From Mixophyes australis (Eukaryota > Chordata > Amphibia > Anura > Limnodynastidae): 64,000 bases of DNA. How positions within the stretch are numbered: position 1 is the stretch's first letter; each line of letters opens with the position of its first letter. The stretch is from positions 57,634,011 through 57,698,010 of the forward strand of contig JAVHZZ010000011.1 of NCBI GenBank assembly GCA_036250195.1, given 5' to 3'. Positions 11,662 through 22,093 of this stretch are shown here, piece by piece. The position numbers were made by a program, and so were the translations under genes. The notes under the pieces were generated by a model. That model had not been told where the DNA came from. It was given only the letters and a program-made list of their open reading frames with translations, and did not search any database.

Positions 11662-12304
11662 TGTCACGACTGATAGTGGGTACCTGCTGTTGTTGGCGCA
11701 ACTCAGAGGAAGGCGCGGAGTCTAACGTGCCCCTGGTATTCACCAGGAACCCCCGCAAGGAAGTATGGACTCCGCTGCAGGGACACGCAGGTCGCGGTCC
11801 TTCCTAGAGTCCACAGCGAGATACAAGGAGGTGTCAGACAGGCCGGGTCAGCAACGTTCAGGTAGAAGAGGTACAAAGGGAAATCCAGAAGAATGGTGAG
11901 GCAAGCCGGGTCGGTAACTTTCAGGGAGAACAGTACAAAGGCAGAATCCAAATAGGGGTGGTCAAACGGTCCGGGTCAAAAGGTCACAAGCAGCACGAGG
12001 ATAGTCAGGAACGAATACAGCAACTGGTATACACAAAGGCTGGAGGCAGGAAGACCTGATACTCTGGCACTGGTGAGAGGGCAGGAAGAGGTTTAAATAC
12101 TGTGGTAACCCAATCAGAATCAGCGCTGCAGCGCTGTCATACCTGCCGCCGGGAATCCTTCATAGCGTCCCGTTGCCTAGCAACGGGGCGCGTCATCACA
12201 CCCAGAGGTCGGACGGCAGGGGGATCCGGAAGTGATGCGTCTGGTTGCTATGCAACCAGACGCGCTGTCAGCAGACAGGCGGCCGTGCGGAACGGCGCCT
12301 GACA
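11662..12304 (-). repeat. 3' LTR of element A
   Basis: 643 bp, with TG...CA ends. It contains two palindromes in U3: the X-box-like GTTGCCTAGCAAC (12172-12184) and a 12-bp-arm hairpin GCGTCTGGTTGC / GCAACCAGACGC (12237-12248 / 12252-12263). A purine tract lies just inside (plus-strand ccctcctcttcttcctcc, 12310-12327), which on the minus strand is the polypurine tract. Confidence 0.93.
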
Positions 12305-12306
12305 GT

Positions 12307-12483
12307 ATACCCTCCTCTTCTTCCTCCTGTTTGAAGGAACCTTTTAAGAATTCTAGGAGCGTGAAGGTCCTGCTTGTCCACCCATGATCTCTCCTCTGGG
12401 CCAAATCCTTTCCAATGGACAAGAAATTGCTGTTTGCCACGAAGAATGCGAGAGGCCAAGACCCGATTGACTTCGAATTCTGT
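12307..12483 (-). pseudogene. element A chromodomain remnant beyond the nonsense codon
   Basis: The frame continues past the TGA with [32 protein letters not shown] spread over about 50 codons (a chromodomain with the aromatic-cage pattern), then runs to the polypurine tract. In chromoviruses this module directs integration to particular chromatin marks. Without readthrough it would be missing from this copy's integrase. Confidence 0.8.
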
Positions 12484-15400
12484 TCAAGAAGAGGTTTGTA
12501 TTGGTGGGGGACGACAGGGAGGTCGATAGAATTTATTGAGTACCACTGGTCGTAGTAATGAGACATGAAAAGTATTATGACATCTCAGAGAAGGAGGAAG
12601 TTTCAATTTAAAGCATACAGGATTAATTACTTGCATGATGGTGTACGGACCAATAAATCGAGGAGCCATCTTCATAGAAGGAACTTTTAGTCTTAGGTCC
12701 CGGGTGGATAGCCATACTTGGTCTCCCACCTTTAAGAGAGGAGTGGCCCTCCGATGACGATCTGCAAAGATTTTGTGATGCTGAGTAGCCTTGAGTAAAG
12801 CCATCTTAGTCTTAGCCCAAATGAGAGAAAACTCCCGATAAAGAGTATCTACGGCTGGAACCGGTGAAGAGGACACTGGAAAAGGATCCGGAAACACAGG
12901 ATGACTTCCATATACAATAAAGAATGGGGAGAATCCGGTAGACTCATGAATGTGTTGGTTATGGGAGAACTCTGCCCAAGGAAGGAATTGAGACCATTTA
13001 TTCTGATTGTCAGAGGTAAAACAGCGAAGAAATGTCTCGAGGTCCTGATTGATTCGCTCCGTCTGCCCATTGGTTTGAGGATGATATCCCGAAGAGAATT
13101 TCAATTCTATGTTCAATTTCTTACAAAAGGTTCTCCAAAAACGGGATGTGAATTGGACTCCACGGTCCGAAATGATCTCCTTCGGGCAACCATGTAATCC
13201 GAATATCTCCTTGATAAAGATATCTGCCAGACGACTGGCCGTGGGCAGTCCAGTTAGAGGAATAAAATGTGCCATCTTCGAAAATCGATCAATAACCACC
13301 CAGATAGTGGTAAACCCTGCACTGTGGGGTAGGTCTGTGATAAAATCCATGGCCACACTTTCCCAAGGAGCATCGGGGATAGGGAGTGGACGAAGAAGGC
13401 CTGCCGGGACTCTTCTACAAGTCTTGTGTTGAGCACAAGTAGTGCAGGAAGCAATAAATTTACAAATATCGGCACGTACAGTAGGCCACCAGAAGCGACG
13501 GCAAAGCAACGATGTTGTCTTCTTTATTCCAGCATGGCCGGCAATGCGGGATGAATGAGCCCACTGCAGAGTCTTGAGCCGGAGATGAGGTTCCACAAAT
13601 GACCGGCCTGGAGGAGGAGAGGACGTTTTGGTCCTAGTGAGGGCTATGATATTAGAAGGATCAATAATATGCTGAGGAACCAACGGTCTTAAACGATCGG
13701 AATCGTCAAATGAGCGAGATAATGCATCGGCACGTCCGTTCTTGGCTCCAGGGCAGAATGTGAGCTTCATGTTAAATCGAGCAAAGAAGGATGCCCAGCG
13801 GGCTTGCCGAGGATTAAGGCAACGAGCCTCTTGAATGAACACTAGGTTCCGATGGTCGGTAAATACAGTAACAGGAAATATAGCCCCCTCCAACAGATGT
13901 CGCCATTCCTCCAGAGCCGCCTTGATGGCCAGTAACTCCTTGTCCCCTATTCCATAATTACATTCACTTGGAAGAAATCGTCTGGAGAAAAACCCACACG
14001 GGTTGTGTGAGCCAGCCGGAGACTCTTGAAAAAGCACCGCCCCAATGCCTACAGAGGATGCATCTACCTCTAAGAAGAAAGGTCGTTCTTGATCTGGCTG
14101 GGACAGAACTGGAGCTGAAGAAAATGCTTTCTTTAACGTTATGAAGGCAGACATGGCTTCCGAGGACCAAACCCTGGGGTTGGCAGTCTTCCTGGTTAAA
14201 GCTGTAATGGGAGCTATAATGGTGGAGAATCCTTGAATAAATTGGCAATAATAGTTTGCAAAGCCAATGAACCTTTGAATCGCTTTAAGGCCTTGTGGCT
14301 GAGGCCAGTCCAGAATAGCTGATACCTTGGTGGGATCCATACAAAGACCTTGACCCGACACAATGAAACCAAGAAAAGGTACCTGGCTAATCTCAAACAC
14401 ACATTTCTCCAGCTTGCAGTAGAGGTGATGTTTCCGGAGTCTACATAAGACCTCCTTTACTTGCTCCCGATGAGTTTTCAGATCTTTAGAAAATATTAAT
14501 ATATCGTCTAAATACACTACCACAGAAGTGTATAACAGGTCATGAAAGATATCGTTAACAAAGGTTTGGAAGATGGCTGGGGCGTTGCAGAGGCCGAAGG
14601 GCATCACCAGGTACTCGAAATGTCCATCTCTGGTGTTAAAGGCCGTTTTCCATTCGCCCCCCTTCTTGATGCGAATCAAATTATAGGCCCCACGGAGATC
14701 TAGTTTGGAAAAAATTTGAGATCCACTGAGTTTGTCAAAGAGGTCGGAGATGAGAGGTAGTGGATATCGATTTTTGACAGTGATGCGGTTGAGAGGACGA
14801 TAATCAATACAAGGCCGAAGAGACCCATCCTTCTTCTTAACGAAAAAAAACCCTGCACCCGCTGGGGAAGTGGATTTGCGGATAAATCCCCGTTTCAGGT
14901 TCTCCGAGATATATTGAGACATGGCTGACGTCTGTGGACGAGATAAAGGGTAGGTCCGCCCTTTGGTGATGGGTTGGTCCGGAGACAAAACAATAGCGCA
15001 ATCCCAGGGACGATGAGGAGGCAAGATCTCCGCTTCCACCTTACTGAATACATCTTGGAATTCCATATAGGCCTCAGGAAGATGGGTTAGCTCGGAATGA
15101 GCCATTACTTGACATTTAGAAGGCAAGACTCTAGACAGACATTCAAAGCGACATCCTGAACCCCACGACATAACTTGAGCGTGGTCCCAATCCATCTGAG
15201 GAGAATGCTTTCTCAGCCACGGTAGCCCCAAGATGAGGGGATTAATGGACCTCGGCAAAACCAAAAGTTGGATCATCTCGCTATGAAGTACTCCTACCAT
15301 CAACCGAACAGGAGAAGTCACGGAGGAGATGGAGCCGTGGGTGACACGACTACCGTCGACTGCCGTCAGAGATAACGGTTGAGGCAATGGGTTTAAAGGT

Positions 15401-15657
15401 ATTTGGAGCTGCGAAGCTAGATCCGCCGAAATGAAGTTCCCGGAGGAGCCGGAGTCCACAAAGGCCGTGGTGGAAAAGGTACCCTTGGGGGTGCTCAGGA
15501 TGACAGCCATCTGAAATTCTGGGGAATTTTCTTTAGAATAGGGAGCAACTGTGGATTCTCCTAAAACGGCCTCCCCGCCACCGTTTAGGAGGAAGAGTTT
15601 CCCGGTTTCTTGGGACAAACTCTTAGCATGTGTCCCGGATCTCCACAATACAGACAC
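12484..15657 (-). CDS. element A pol polyprotein, truncated before chromodomain
   Basis: 1057-codon open frame. The functional entry is the slippery site at 15603 rather than the first ATG. Counted from 15657, the domains are retropepsin VDSGSSG (67-73), RT with [10 protein letters not shown] (318-327), MPFGLCNAP (352-360) and catalytic YLDDILIF (382-389), RNase H (FLEVDASS near 528, E574, FTDH near 599, D644), integrase zinc finger (H701, H708, C738, C741) and DDE triad (D771, D831, E867). The frame stops at a TGA (12484) where element B has GGA, so the C-terminal chromodomain is lost. Otherwise no internal lesion is seen. The product would copy and integrate element DNA. Confidence 0.92.
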   Translation of the reverse strand: MSVLWRSGTHAKSLSQETGKLFLLNGGGEAVLGESTVAPYSKENSPEFQMAVILSTPKGTFSTTAFVDSGSSGNFISADLASQLQIPLNPLPQPLSLTAVDGSRVTHGSISSVTSPVRLMVGVLHSEMIQLLVLPRSINPLILGLPWLRKHSPQMDWDHAQVMSWGSGCRFECLSRVLPSKCQVMAHSELTHLPEAYMEFQDVFSKVEAEILPPHRPWDCAIVLSPDQPITKGRTYPLSRPQTSAMSQYISENLKRGFIRKSTSPAGAGFFFVKKKDGSLRPCIDYRPLNRITVKNRYPLPLISDLFDKLSGSQIFSKLDLRGAYNLIRIKKGGEWKTAFNTRDGHFEYLVMPFGLCNAPAIFQTFVNDIFHDLLYTSVVVYLDDILIFSKDLKTHREQVKEVLCRLRKHHLYCKLEKCVFEISQVPFLGFIVSGQGLCMDPTKVSAILDWPQPQGLKAIQRFIGFANYYCQFIQGFSTIIAPITALTRKTANPRVWSSEAMSAFITLKKAFSSAPVLSQPDQERPFFLEVDASSVGIGAVLFQESPAGSHNPCGFFSRRFLPSECNYGIGDKELLAIKAALEEWRHLLEGAIFPVTVFTDHRNLVFIQEARCLNPRQARWASFFARFNMKLTFCPGAKNGRADALSRSFDDSDRLRPLVPQHIIDPSNIIALTRTKTSSPPPGRSFVEPHLRLKTLQWAHSSRIAGHAGIKKTTSLLCRRFWWPTVRADICKFIASCTTCAQHKTCRRVPAGLLRPLPIPDAPWESVAMDFITDLPHSAGFTTIWVVIDRFSKMAHFIPLTGLPTASRLADIFIKEIFGLHGCPKEIISDRGVQFTSRFWRTFCKKLNIELKFSSGYHPQTNGQTERINQDLETFLRCFTSDNQNKWSQFLPWAEFSHNQHIHESTGFSPFFIVYGSHPVFPDPFPVSSSPVPAVDTLYREFSLIWAKTKMALLKATQHHKIFADRHRRATPLLKVGDQVWLSTRDLRLKVPSMKMAPRFIGPYTIMQVINPVCFKLKLPPSLRCHNTFHVSLLRPVVLNKFYRPPCRPPPIQTSS
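15559..15603 (-). promoter_or_regulatory. -1 programmed frameshift signal, gag-pol of element A
   Basis: The heptamer GGGAAAC (plus-strand GTTTCCC, 15597-15603) lies in the correct phase (xxG GGA AAC) four codons before the gag stop. Slipping back one base enters the long pol frame. Five to six bases downstream is a stem: CTCCTAAACGG pairing with CCGTTTTAGGAG with one bulged T, loop of 11 nt. The same heptamer is the established frameshift site of PEG10, a domesticated sushi-type gag-pol gene. Confidence 0.85.
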
Positions 15658-16530
15658 AGACGTTGTTTGAAGCGTCTCTCCCTCTCTTCAAGGGATAATT
15701 TAGAGCGTCCTACTTGCATTGGTTCGTCCACTGGCAGGATGTGATTTTGGAACTGGGGTGCTAGCCGTGGTATGAACCGTTTGCCAGGAGAGCGTTCCTG
15801 CGTGCGCTCTTGGTAGCGCAAATCCACCTTTATGCACATGGAGATGAGGGAATCTAACTCGGCCGGGAGTTCTCTGGAAATTAGCTCATCCTTAATCCGG
15901 TCAACCAGACCTTGCCAAAAGGTTTCCACCAGTGCTTCGTTATTCCATTTTAACTCGGAAGCCAAGGTCCGAAATTGAACTGCGTATTGCCCCACGGACA
16001 GGTCACCTTGGCGGAGGTTTAACAAGCTAGTAGCTGCAGAAGCAACTCTTCCGGGATCATCGAAGACTTTTCTAAAAGCTTCAATGAAGGAGTTGGAGCT
16101 ATTAAGAAGTGGATCCCCTCGTTCCCATAAAGGTGAGGCCCAGGCAAGGGCTTGACCACTGAGGAGGGAGATGAGAAAGGCTACTTTGGTGCGTTCTGAG
16201 AAAAAAGGCCCCTGGGTTGCACTCAAATTGAATGGCACATTGGTTCAGAAAGCCCCTGCATTTCTTGGGATCACCGTCAAACTTTTCGGGTGTCGGGATG
16301 CGTAAACCGGCGGCCGCTGTAGAGACCGTAACCACACTAGATGCTGTGGATGCAGAAGAGGTTATGGCTGGGGTAGCGGGTGAAGCACTCTGAAATGTAT
16401 CGAAGCGGGTAGCAATCCCTTGGACACATTGTAGGAGATGCGCTTGGGCTGCTTCTTGTTGCTCCACTCGTTGAGCCAAATGCAGGAGTAGGTCTCGAGC
16501 AGACGGTTCACCAGACCCCTCCGTTGTCAT
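15585..16530 (-). pseudogene. element A gag, split by one-base frameshift
   Basis: The first frame starts with ATG at 16530, 13 nt inside the LTR. It has a leucine/glutamine-rich N-terminus, a Ser/Thr/Ala-rich linker and the FDGDPKKCRGFLNQC block. At a run of six T (minus strand; plus 16201-16206) the reading passes into the +1 frame, where the rest of gag continues without stops to the zinc knuckle CLYCGDPGHMLRVC and a TAA at 15585. Element B has the same split at the same run, so the change predates both insertions or is tolerated. Gag would form the RNA-packaging particle. Confidence 0.88.
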
Positions 16531-16543
16531 GGCCAGAGTATAC
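16531..16543 (-). promoter_or_regulatory. element A primer-binding site, self-complementary type
   Basis: The minus-strand sequence directly after the LTR is GTATACTCTGGCC, followed at once by the gag ATG. Ten bases (ATACTCTGGC) are exactly complementary to the predicted RNA start in the LTR. No tRNA-like primer site is seen, and there are only 13 nt before the start codon. Confidence 0.7.
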
Positions 16544-17173
16544 TGTCACGACTGATAGTGGGTACCTGCTGTTGTTGGCGCAACTCAGAGGAAGGCGCGG
16601 AGTCTAACGTGCCCCTGGTATTCACCAGGAACCCCCGCAAAGAAGTATGGACTCCGCTGCAGGGACACGCAGGTCGCGGTCCTTCCTAGAGTCCACAGCG
16701 AGATACAAGGAGGTGTCAGACAGGCCGGGTCAGCAACGTTCAGGTAGAAGAGGTACAAAGGGAAATCCAGAAGAATGGTGAGGCAAGCCGGGTCGGTAAC
16801 TTTCAGGGAGAACAGTACAAAGGCAGAATCCAAATAGGGGTGGTCAAACGGTCCGGGTCAAAAGGTCACAAGCAGCACGAGGATAGTCAGGAACGAATAC
16901 AGCAACTGGTATACACAAACGCTGGAGGCAGGAAGACCTGATACTCTGGCACTGGTGAGAGGGCAGGAAGAGGTTTAAATACTGTGGTAACCCAATCAGA
17001 ATCAGCTCTGCAGCGCTGTCATACCTGCCGCCGGGAATCCTTCATAGCGTCCCGTTGCCTAGCAACGGGGCGCGTCATCACACCCAGAGGTCGGACGGCA
17101 GGGGGATCCGGAAGTGATGCGCAACCAGACGCGCTGTCAGCAGACAGGCGGCCGTGCGGAACGGCGCCTGACA
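16544..17173 (-). repeat. 5' LTR of element A
   Basis: 630 bp. Identical in layout to the 3' LTR but lacking 13 bp, which removes one arm of the U3 hairpin. TATA-like TTTAAATA lies at 16974-16981 (minus TATTTAAA). About 30 nt downstream is GCCAGAGTAT (minus, 16950-16941), the predicted RNA 5' end, complementary to the primer site at 16541-16532. Confidence 0.93.
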
Positions 17174-17178
17174 CCCTT

Positions 17179-17321
17179 CTGTTTCGGAACTAATTCAAAG
17201 TGTTTGGCAAATACACAACCTAGAGCACATGACTAGTGTAGTTAATGATCGCCCCTACAAATTTCTCTCCACATGGCACAGGTGGCAAGATCACTTCTCT
17301 GCTACACATTCCCTTTCTTAA
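17179..17321 (+). pseudogene. L1 ORF2 C-terminal tail, downstream of element A
   Basis: After the right LTR of A and one copy of CCCTT, the sequence resumes the reading frame that stops at 11656 and runs about 45 codons to TAA at 17319-17321. This shows that A landed in a then-open C-terminal frame and defines the LINE stop codon. Confidence 0.8.
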
Positions 17322-17728
17322 AGAATGAAAATAATGTACTTTAGTAATTGTTAGCGCTAAGTCTTGCTAGGCTCTGCTTCCCCTTCCTCCTTCTTCTTTG
17401 CTCTTCCCCTTACTAACATTCCCTCCTCCCCCCCCCAAACTGCCTCTCCTCTATTTTCCACTTCCACTATTTCCTCTCCCTTTCCCCCTCTCCTGCTTCC
17501 CCTCATGGTACCCCGGATATTTCATAACCATATCTCTTTTGACTCTCGTTTACCTGCACATTACTAATCCTGCGGACCACTACGTTTATGGTGGCTCCGA
17601 GTTCTATGCCTCACCTGTGTTGCAAACTCTTGTTAATATTGTTATGAATTGTTTGACCATAACAAATGCTGTACCGTTTATTTTTGACAAAAATCTGAAT
17701 AAACTTTATTTCAAAAAAAAAAAAAAAA
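17322..17728 (+). other. L1 3' UTR with poly(A) signal and tail
   Basis: Pyrimidine-rich 3' UTR, AATAAA at 17698-17703, then an A16 tract at 17713-17728. An ORF over 17398-17805 is low-complexity read-through and not a gene. Confidence 0.75.
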
Positions 17729-17739
17729 GTCTGATATAC

Positions 17740-17775
<36 letters not shown>

Positions 17776-18900
17776 TACTACATTGAAATAGCTTTAATTT
17801 CCTGATAAAGTCTTGATAGCTCTATGTATCATTGAATTGCTGCTAATTCAGCTTAGGGAATTGGGAATGTAATGGCACACATTGCTCACAGAAAGTCATA
17901 CTAAGGAGAGGCTTCTACATCAAATAAATGTATTTTAAATATATTGTTATATATTGCTGTGACTGGATCATTTATAAGCAACGTATGGTATAAATTTAGT
18001 TAAAGGAATTAGCGCCGGGCACTTATTTATATATTTACAAATGCACTTATTTTTTGATATTGTGTATATTTTGGTAAGAGAAATCTTTATTTCTGAGACC
18101 AGGGAAGAAACTTGTTTGTTTTAACTTTGCTAAAGGAAATGCATTATTTCTGATACAATAAGCCTTTGTTTAAAAAGTCTTTTGTTTATCTTGGTGTAAG
18201 GAAATGCCTTGTTTGGGGTTTGCAACTTTTCTTGAGGAATTCTTGTCTTTGGAGGAAATGTGTATTCTGCAACTGTTGAAAGAAAGCACCCATGCTAATC
18301 TCATGTTAAGTAGCCCTTTTGATGTGAGTGTTCAATACCCCTTAAGGGAAAGGAATGGTTAATTAGACTTGCTATCAGATGTCCACTGTGTCCAAAATAA
18401 GCAGGAAATCACAGCAAAGTTTTAAGATATCACAGATAAGCGTAAATATTGTTAGCTTTGCAATGCATGTAAATCCATGTTTGTGTAAACACATTGTATC
18501 CTGATTCTAAAAACAGCCTGTGTCCAAATCTGTAGAAAAAATACTGTCAAGTACACTGAAATGTATCATTCTGATGTTCCATCTGACCTGACCACTGATA
18601 CCTTTAATCAATGGAATTGTCCTTGTCAGGCCACCTGAGCGAAATAAACCATCACTCTTTGCTTCAAAACCCTGCTTGACAACTTCTTCAATATTGCTGT
18701 AATCCTGTGACCTGCAGATTTGGCCCTAAATCTAATCCGTTCACCGGATGTTTCTGAGGTTGGACCCAGCTCTCCAGTACCACCGCTCTGCCTCTAACCT
18801 GCAGCTCTGGTCAGTGTGATAGGCCAGAGGGCATCCATCCACAGCAACCCTGATCCATAATAAGAGGTCCAGAGTTACCAGCCCAGGAGTACACTAGCAG
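17729..18900. other. (ATT)n microsatellite, then unassigned LTR-like sequence
   Basis: An (ATT)n run occupies about 17740-17775 directly after the LINE tail. The rest has no coding frame. A GAAATAAACC poly(A)-signal context at 18641-18650 and the following CT-rich stretch resemble the R/U5 part of a retroviral LTR, but I could not define TG...CA ends or a target duplication. Confidence 0.3.
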
Positions 18901-19000
18901 TGACAGTTACCCAGAAGGAATGTGGTTCAGGGCACGATCAGCTGGGCAATTAGTATTCCTCCGTGTGTTGAGATGCTGCTGTGGCAGGACAACCCGTTGT

Positions 19001-19036
19001 CGCGTTTCGACTCCGCCTCTGGAGTCTTTGTCAAAA
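19001..19036 (-). ncRNA. degenerate hammerhead-ribozyme-like motif, PLE type
   Basis: On the minus strand a six-base-pair stem (GACTCC / GGAGTC) is followed directly by GAAACGCG and preceded by TTGACAAA, a degraded CUGAUGA box. Stem II plus GAAAC is the layout of the hammerhead motifs known in Penelope-like elements. The core is not canonical, so self-cleavage is doubtful. Confidence 0.45.
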
Positions 19037-20030
19037 TGTAACACAGAGTTCCAACTGGTCTTTATTTATACTTCAGATAGCCTATCGCTATCAAGACATT
19101 CCGTACATAATAAATATACATAAAACATCCCAAATCTGGCTGAGGTAATCGGTTCTAATCGGTTCTAATCGAGGTTACCATATAAACAAAATATAATAAT
19201 CATATAATAATGAAATACTGTAATTCCCGCTATAGTCTATACATACTGATTGTATAATTCCGTTATTCCGGAAGTGACCAATGAATGTCTTATCTCTCTA
19301 TGCAAGATCATGTGTGATTATATAGATACAATAACCAGCGGACAGAATAAATTATCCATCCTAATATGCATCCAAAATTATATATTGGAGTAAGCAACAT
19401 TCCACCAAGTTACTTCTCTCTCGGAGGATCCAAAACCCCACACACAGAGACTATTGCACCAATCCACACATGTATATTAACGAGCAAAAATGTCACAAAA
19501 TCAATAATCAAATTCTGACATCCTTACAAGTATATGTACCAAAATATATTAGAAAAACCACTTCTCTATGGGTAATATCCTACTCCTATACCCATATTCA
19601 ATCACATATAAATAATGAAAGACATCTCAGAAACATAAATAGTTTGCAAAGCGAAATCTGGGGTAACTAAAATTTTCCATTGTTCTTCGAGACCAGAAAA
19701 ACTAGTTATTCCAGGAATCATTTTATCTCAAATTCCGCATTTAGACCCGCTGCTTGATGTCAGAATTAATTTTAGAGTTTTTATATTGTTTTTATGAATA
19801 AATCAAAAGATAATGCACTAGATGTCCTCTCCCCTTTTTTTTATACATTGATTGGGTTTTGAGCTGTATACGGACAGAAGTGATATCGAGGAAGCAGACT
19901 TACTTCTGAATATAAGTGTAAGTTTATTTGATGTTTTGCATGCAATACCATCTTTGAAAGACCTCTCTGCACATATGTGGTAGTAGTTTGCTGTTCAATA
20001 ATCAACACAGCTTTGTAGTGGTATTTCTGG

Positions 20031-20868
20031 GTATTTTTAAGTACACTATTGGAGATATATCCACTAATCCAGTACTTCTCAATTTTTCTCTATCCTGATA
20101 AATTCTTTCATCACCATCGCTGGGAGATATCGTGAGAAGCAGTGACTTTATGGTGGATATTGCACCAAGAAAGAAGAAAGAATATCTGATATATTAAAGA
20201 ACTTTAGGAGGCATCTACATATGATCCATAGAAGAAAGTGACCTTATGGTGGACATTGCATTCATTTCATTTCATTTTATTTGAATATACGATTTATAGA
20301 AGAAAGAGATTTTAGAGTGGACATTGTTACATGTTTTTTCATCTGTTTTGATTAGAGGTAATCAAAATACATATGACCTTTTGGATGATGATTTAGAGGG
20401 GGTAATGGATAAGATGGAAAAATGATTGATAAAATAAAATAAAATATGGTGGGAAACTGTCACATTAGAACAGTATATGGCAGATCAAATCATCCCATTA
20501 GGTTTAAAAATCCATAAACCTCCGTCCTTTGGAAATAATACAAAGGAGTTTGAACAGGAATGGCAAAAAGTTCTAGATTGTTGTTCTCTTACTTTGATTA
20601 AATTAGTTGTAGATGAAAGGAGGAAATGATTACGTATTTTGGGTATTTTTAAGTACACTATTGGAGATATATCCACTAATCCAGTACTTCTCAATTTTTC
20701 TCTATCCTGATAAATTCTTTCATCACCATCGCTGGGAGATATCGTGAGAAGCAGTGATCCTTAGATGGACATTGCATTCATTTCATTTAATTTTACTTGA
20801 ATATACGATTTATAGAAGAAAGAGATTTTAGAGTGGACATTGTTACATGTTTTTTCATCTGTTTTGAT
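20031..20868 (+). repeat. direct repeat flanking a PLE N-terminal fragment
   Basis: About 20036-20356 and 20637-20868 are the same sequence. They share a block that starts GGGTATTTTTAAGTACAC and a second block ending TTTTTTCATCTGTTTTGATTA. The second copy lacks roughly 110 bp of the middle. They probably represent the terminal 'pseudo-LTR' or 5' region of the PLE, which characteristically forms such direct repeats. Confidence 0.65.
20451..20629 (+). pseudogene. PLE protein, N-terminal fragment
   Basis: About 58 open codons with the pattern ADQIIPLGLKIHKPPSFG, then EFEQEWQKVLDCCSLTLIKLVVDE, resembling the conserved N-terminal region of Penelope-like reverse transcriptases (IPRGLRI ... W ... 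LM.L...E). No start codon is assigned and it ends at a TGA. It lies on the opposite strand from the RT block to its right. Confidence 0.6.
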
Positions 20869-20879
20869 TATATGATGAT

Positions 20880-22093
20880 AACATGTTTATCTCACAAGTA
20901 ATATAGTCCACAATTTCTTTCCTGCGACCATAGTTATCTTCAAAATCTGTTGTGTTCTCCATATATACACAATATTTACAGGTTTCACATTTGAAAGATC
21001 CTTGTTTTTAATAGGGGTTCTTTGAATTAGAAGTCAAATGACTATGGACCAAAACATCTTTCAGGTTCCTGCTCTTCTACAGCTCATTGAGATATGATTT
21101 CCTAAGATCTCTAAGATCAGTGTCTGCTTGTAAAATAAGATAGTTCTGTTGCAAAATATTCCAAATTTGATGCCATTGCTGGTACTAGGTTCCTACGAAT
21201 CTGATTTCCTTCTTCTCTTTCTGTACATAGAGAAGAGTATTACTGCTTTTATACTTAGCCATCTTATATCCCTTTTTGATAAGGGTATGACTATAACCCC
21301 TTTCTTCTACTCTCTGTGAAAGTTCCCCAGCTCTTTCCTCAAACAATACATCATCTGAGCAGTTCCTGCGAATTCTAAGGAATTCACCCTTTGGCAATGC
21401 CTTAGTTGTTGAATTTAAATGGAAACATTGACTGTGAAATAGGCTATTAGTTGCTGTCTCCTTTCGGTACAAATCTGTTCTTATCATTCTTTCTGATGTA
21501 ATCGAAATGGATAGGTCAAAAAAATTGACTGACCTCTTGCTGCATTCATAAGTCAACCTAAAGATAAAAGTATTTTCATCAAAAGGGAAATGAATTTCTC
21601 CAATAAAACTTCTGGTTCATTCCATAGGATGAAAATGTTGTCTATGTACCTGATCCACAAAGTGGCACATTCTATAAATTTGACATTCTCATCCCTAAAA
21701 ACCCAAATATCTTCCCACCAGCCCAGATATAAATTTGCGTATGTGGGGGCACAAGTTGTGCCCATCGCCATTTCTCTCATTTGCATATAAAATTGGTCAT
21801 TAAAGACGAAATAGTTGTTGAATAAAATCCAAAAGTTCAATGATATGAAGTTATTCATGTCATTATCATGATTGGCCTTCAAAAAATGCTTCACCACCTC
21901 TACACCAGTGCCATGCTATATACTGGTTTAAAGTGATTCCACATCACATGTTACTAACAAGGTATCTGCATTGACCATTATATCTTCCAATTTCCTTAAT
22001 GTCTGCAGTATCCTGGACGTAAGAAGGTAAGAAGGTAGTGCCATGACATAGTCTCTTAAATACTTATCAACAAATATGCTCGCCCTTTCAGTA
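20880..22093 (-). pseudogene. Penelope-like reverse transcriptase and linker, inverted block
   Basis: Read from 22093 downward the blocks follow the PLE order: FVDKYLRDYVMALPSYL, LLVTCDVESL, then MREMAMGTTCAPTYANLYLGWWE (about 21700-21790) and RYIDNIFILW (the catalytic YIDD is YIDN here). Next come FFDLSI, TDLYRKETATNSL, LPKGEFLRIRRNC, and finally a cysteine-containing linker FKCETCKYC (about 20985). Stops and shifts occur near 21935, 21560 and 21180. PLEs prime at chromosome breaks or telomeres using RT plus a GIY-YIG nuclease. This copy is dead and lies inverted relative to its flanking pieces. Confidence 0.82.

Larger units (their letters stand above)
11662..17173 (-). mobile_element. Ty3/gypsy chromovirus A (sushi-like), full length
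   Basis: The ends are TGTCACG...CCTGACA on the plus strand, flanked by the 5-bp target duplication CCCTT (11657-11661 and 17174-17178). The order on the minus strand is 5' LTR (17173-16544), primer site, gag, -1 frameshift signal, pol (protease, RT, RNase H, integrase), chromodomain remnant, polypurine tract and 3' LTR (12304-11662). The LTRs differ by about three substitutions plus a 13-bp deletion, so the insertion is recent. It is defective through a gag frameshift and a nonsense codon before the chromodomain. Element B is the same family. Confidence 0.95.
4643..17728 (+). mobile_element. L1-superfamily LINE, near full length, split by element A
   Basis: The element has a GC-rich 5' region (about 4643-5905), ORF1 (5906-6811), a long inter-ORF spacer, ORF2 beginning at 8011 with an AP-type endonuclease and then reverse transcriptase, and a 3' UTR ending with AATAAA (17698-17703) and an A16 tail (17713-17728). 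Gypsy element A interrupts ORF2 at 11661/17179. The start is approximate (GGGGCGTGG near 4645), and no convincing target-site duplication was found around the whole element. It is near full length but inactive because ORF2 is broken. Confidence 0.88.

Noticed and set aside
17398..17805. 135-codon open frame rich in F, P and Y
   Set aside because: It reads through the LINE 3' UTR, poly(A) tail and ATT microsatellite.
18601..18900. Retroviral LTR with poly(A) signal
   Set aside because: Suggestive AATAAA context only. No TG...CA ends, target duplication or second copy could be found, so it was left as unassigned sequence.
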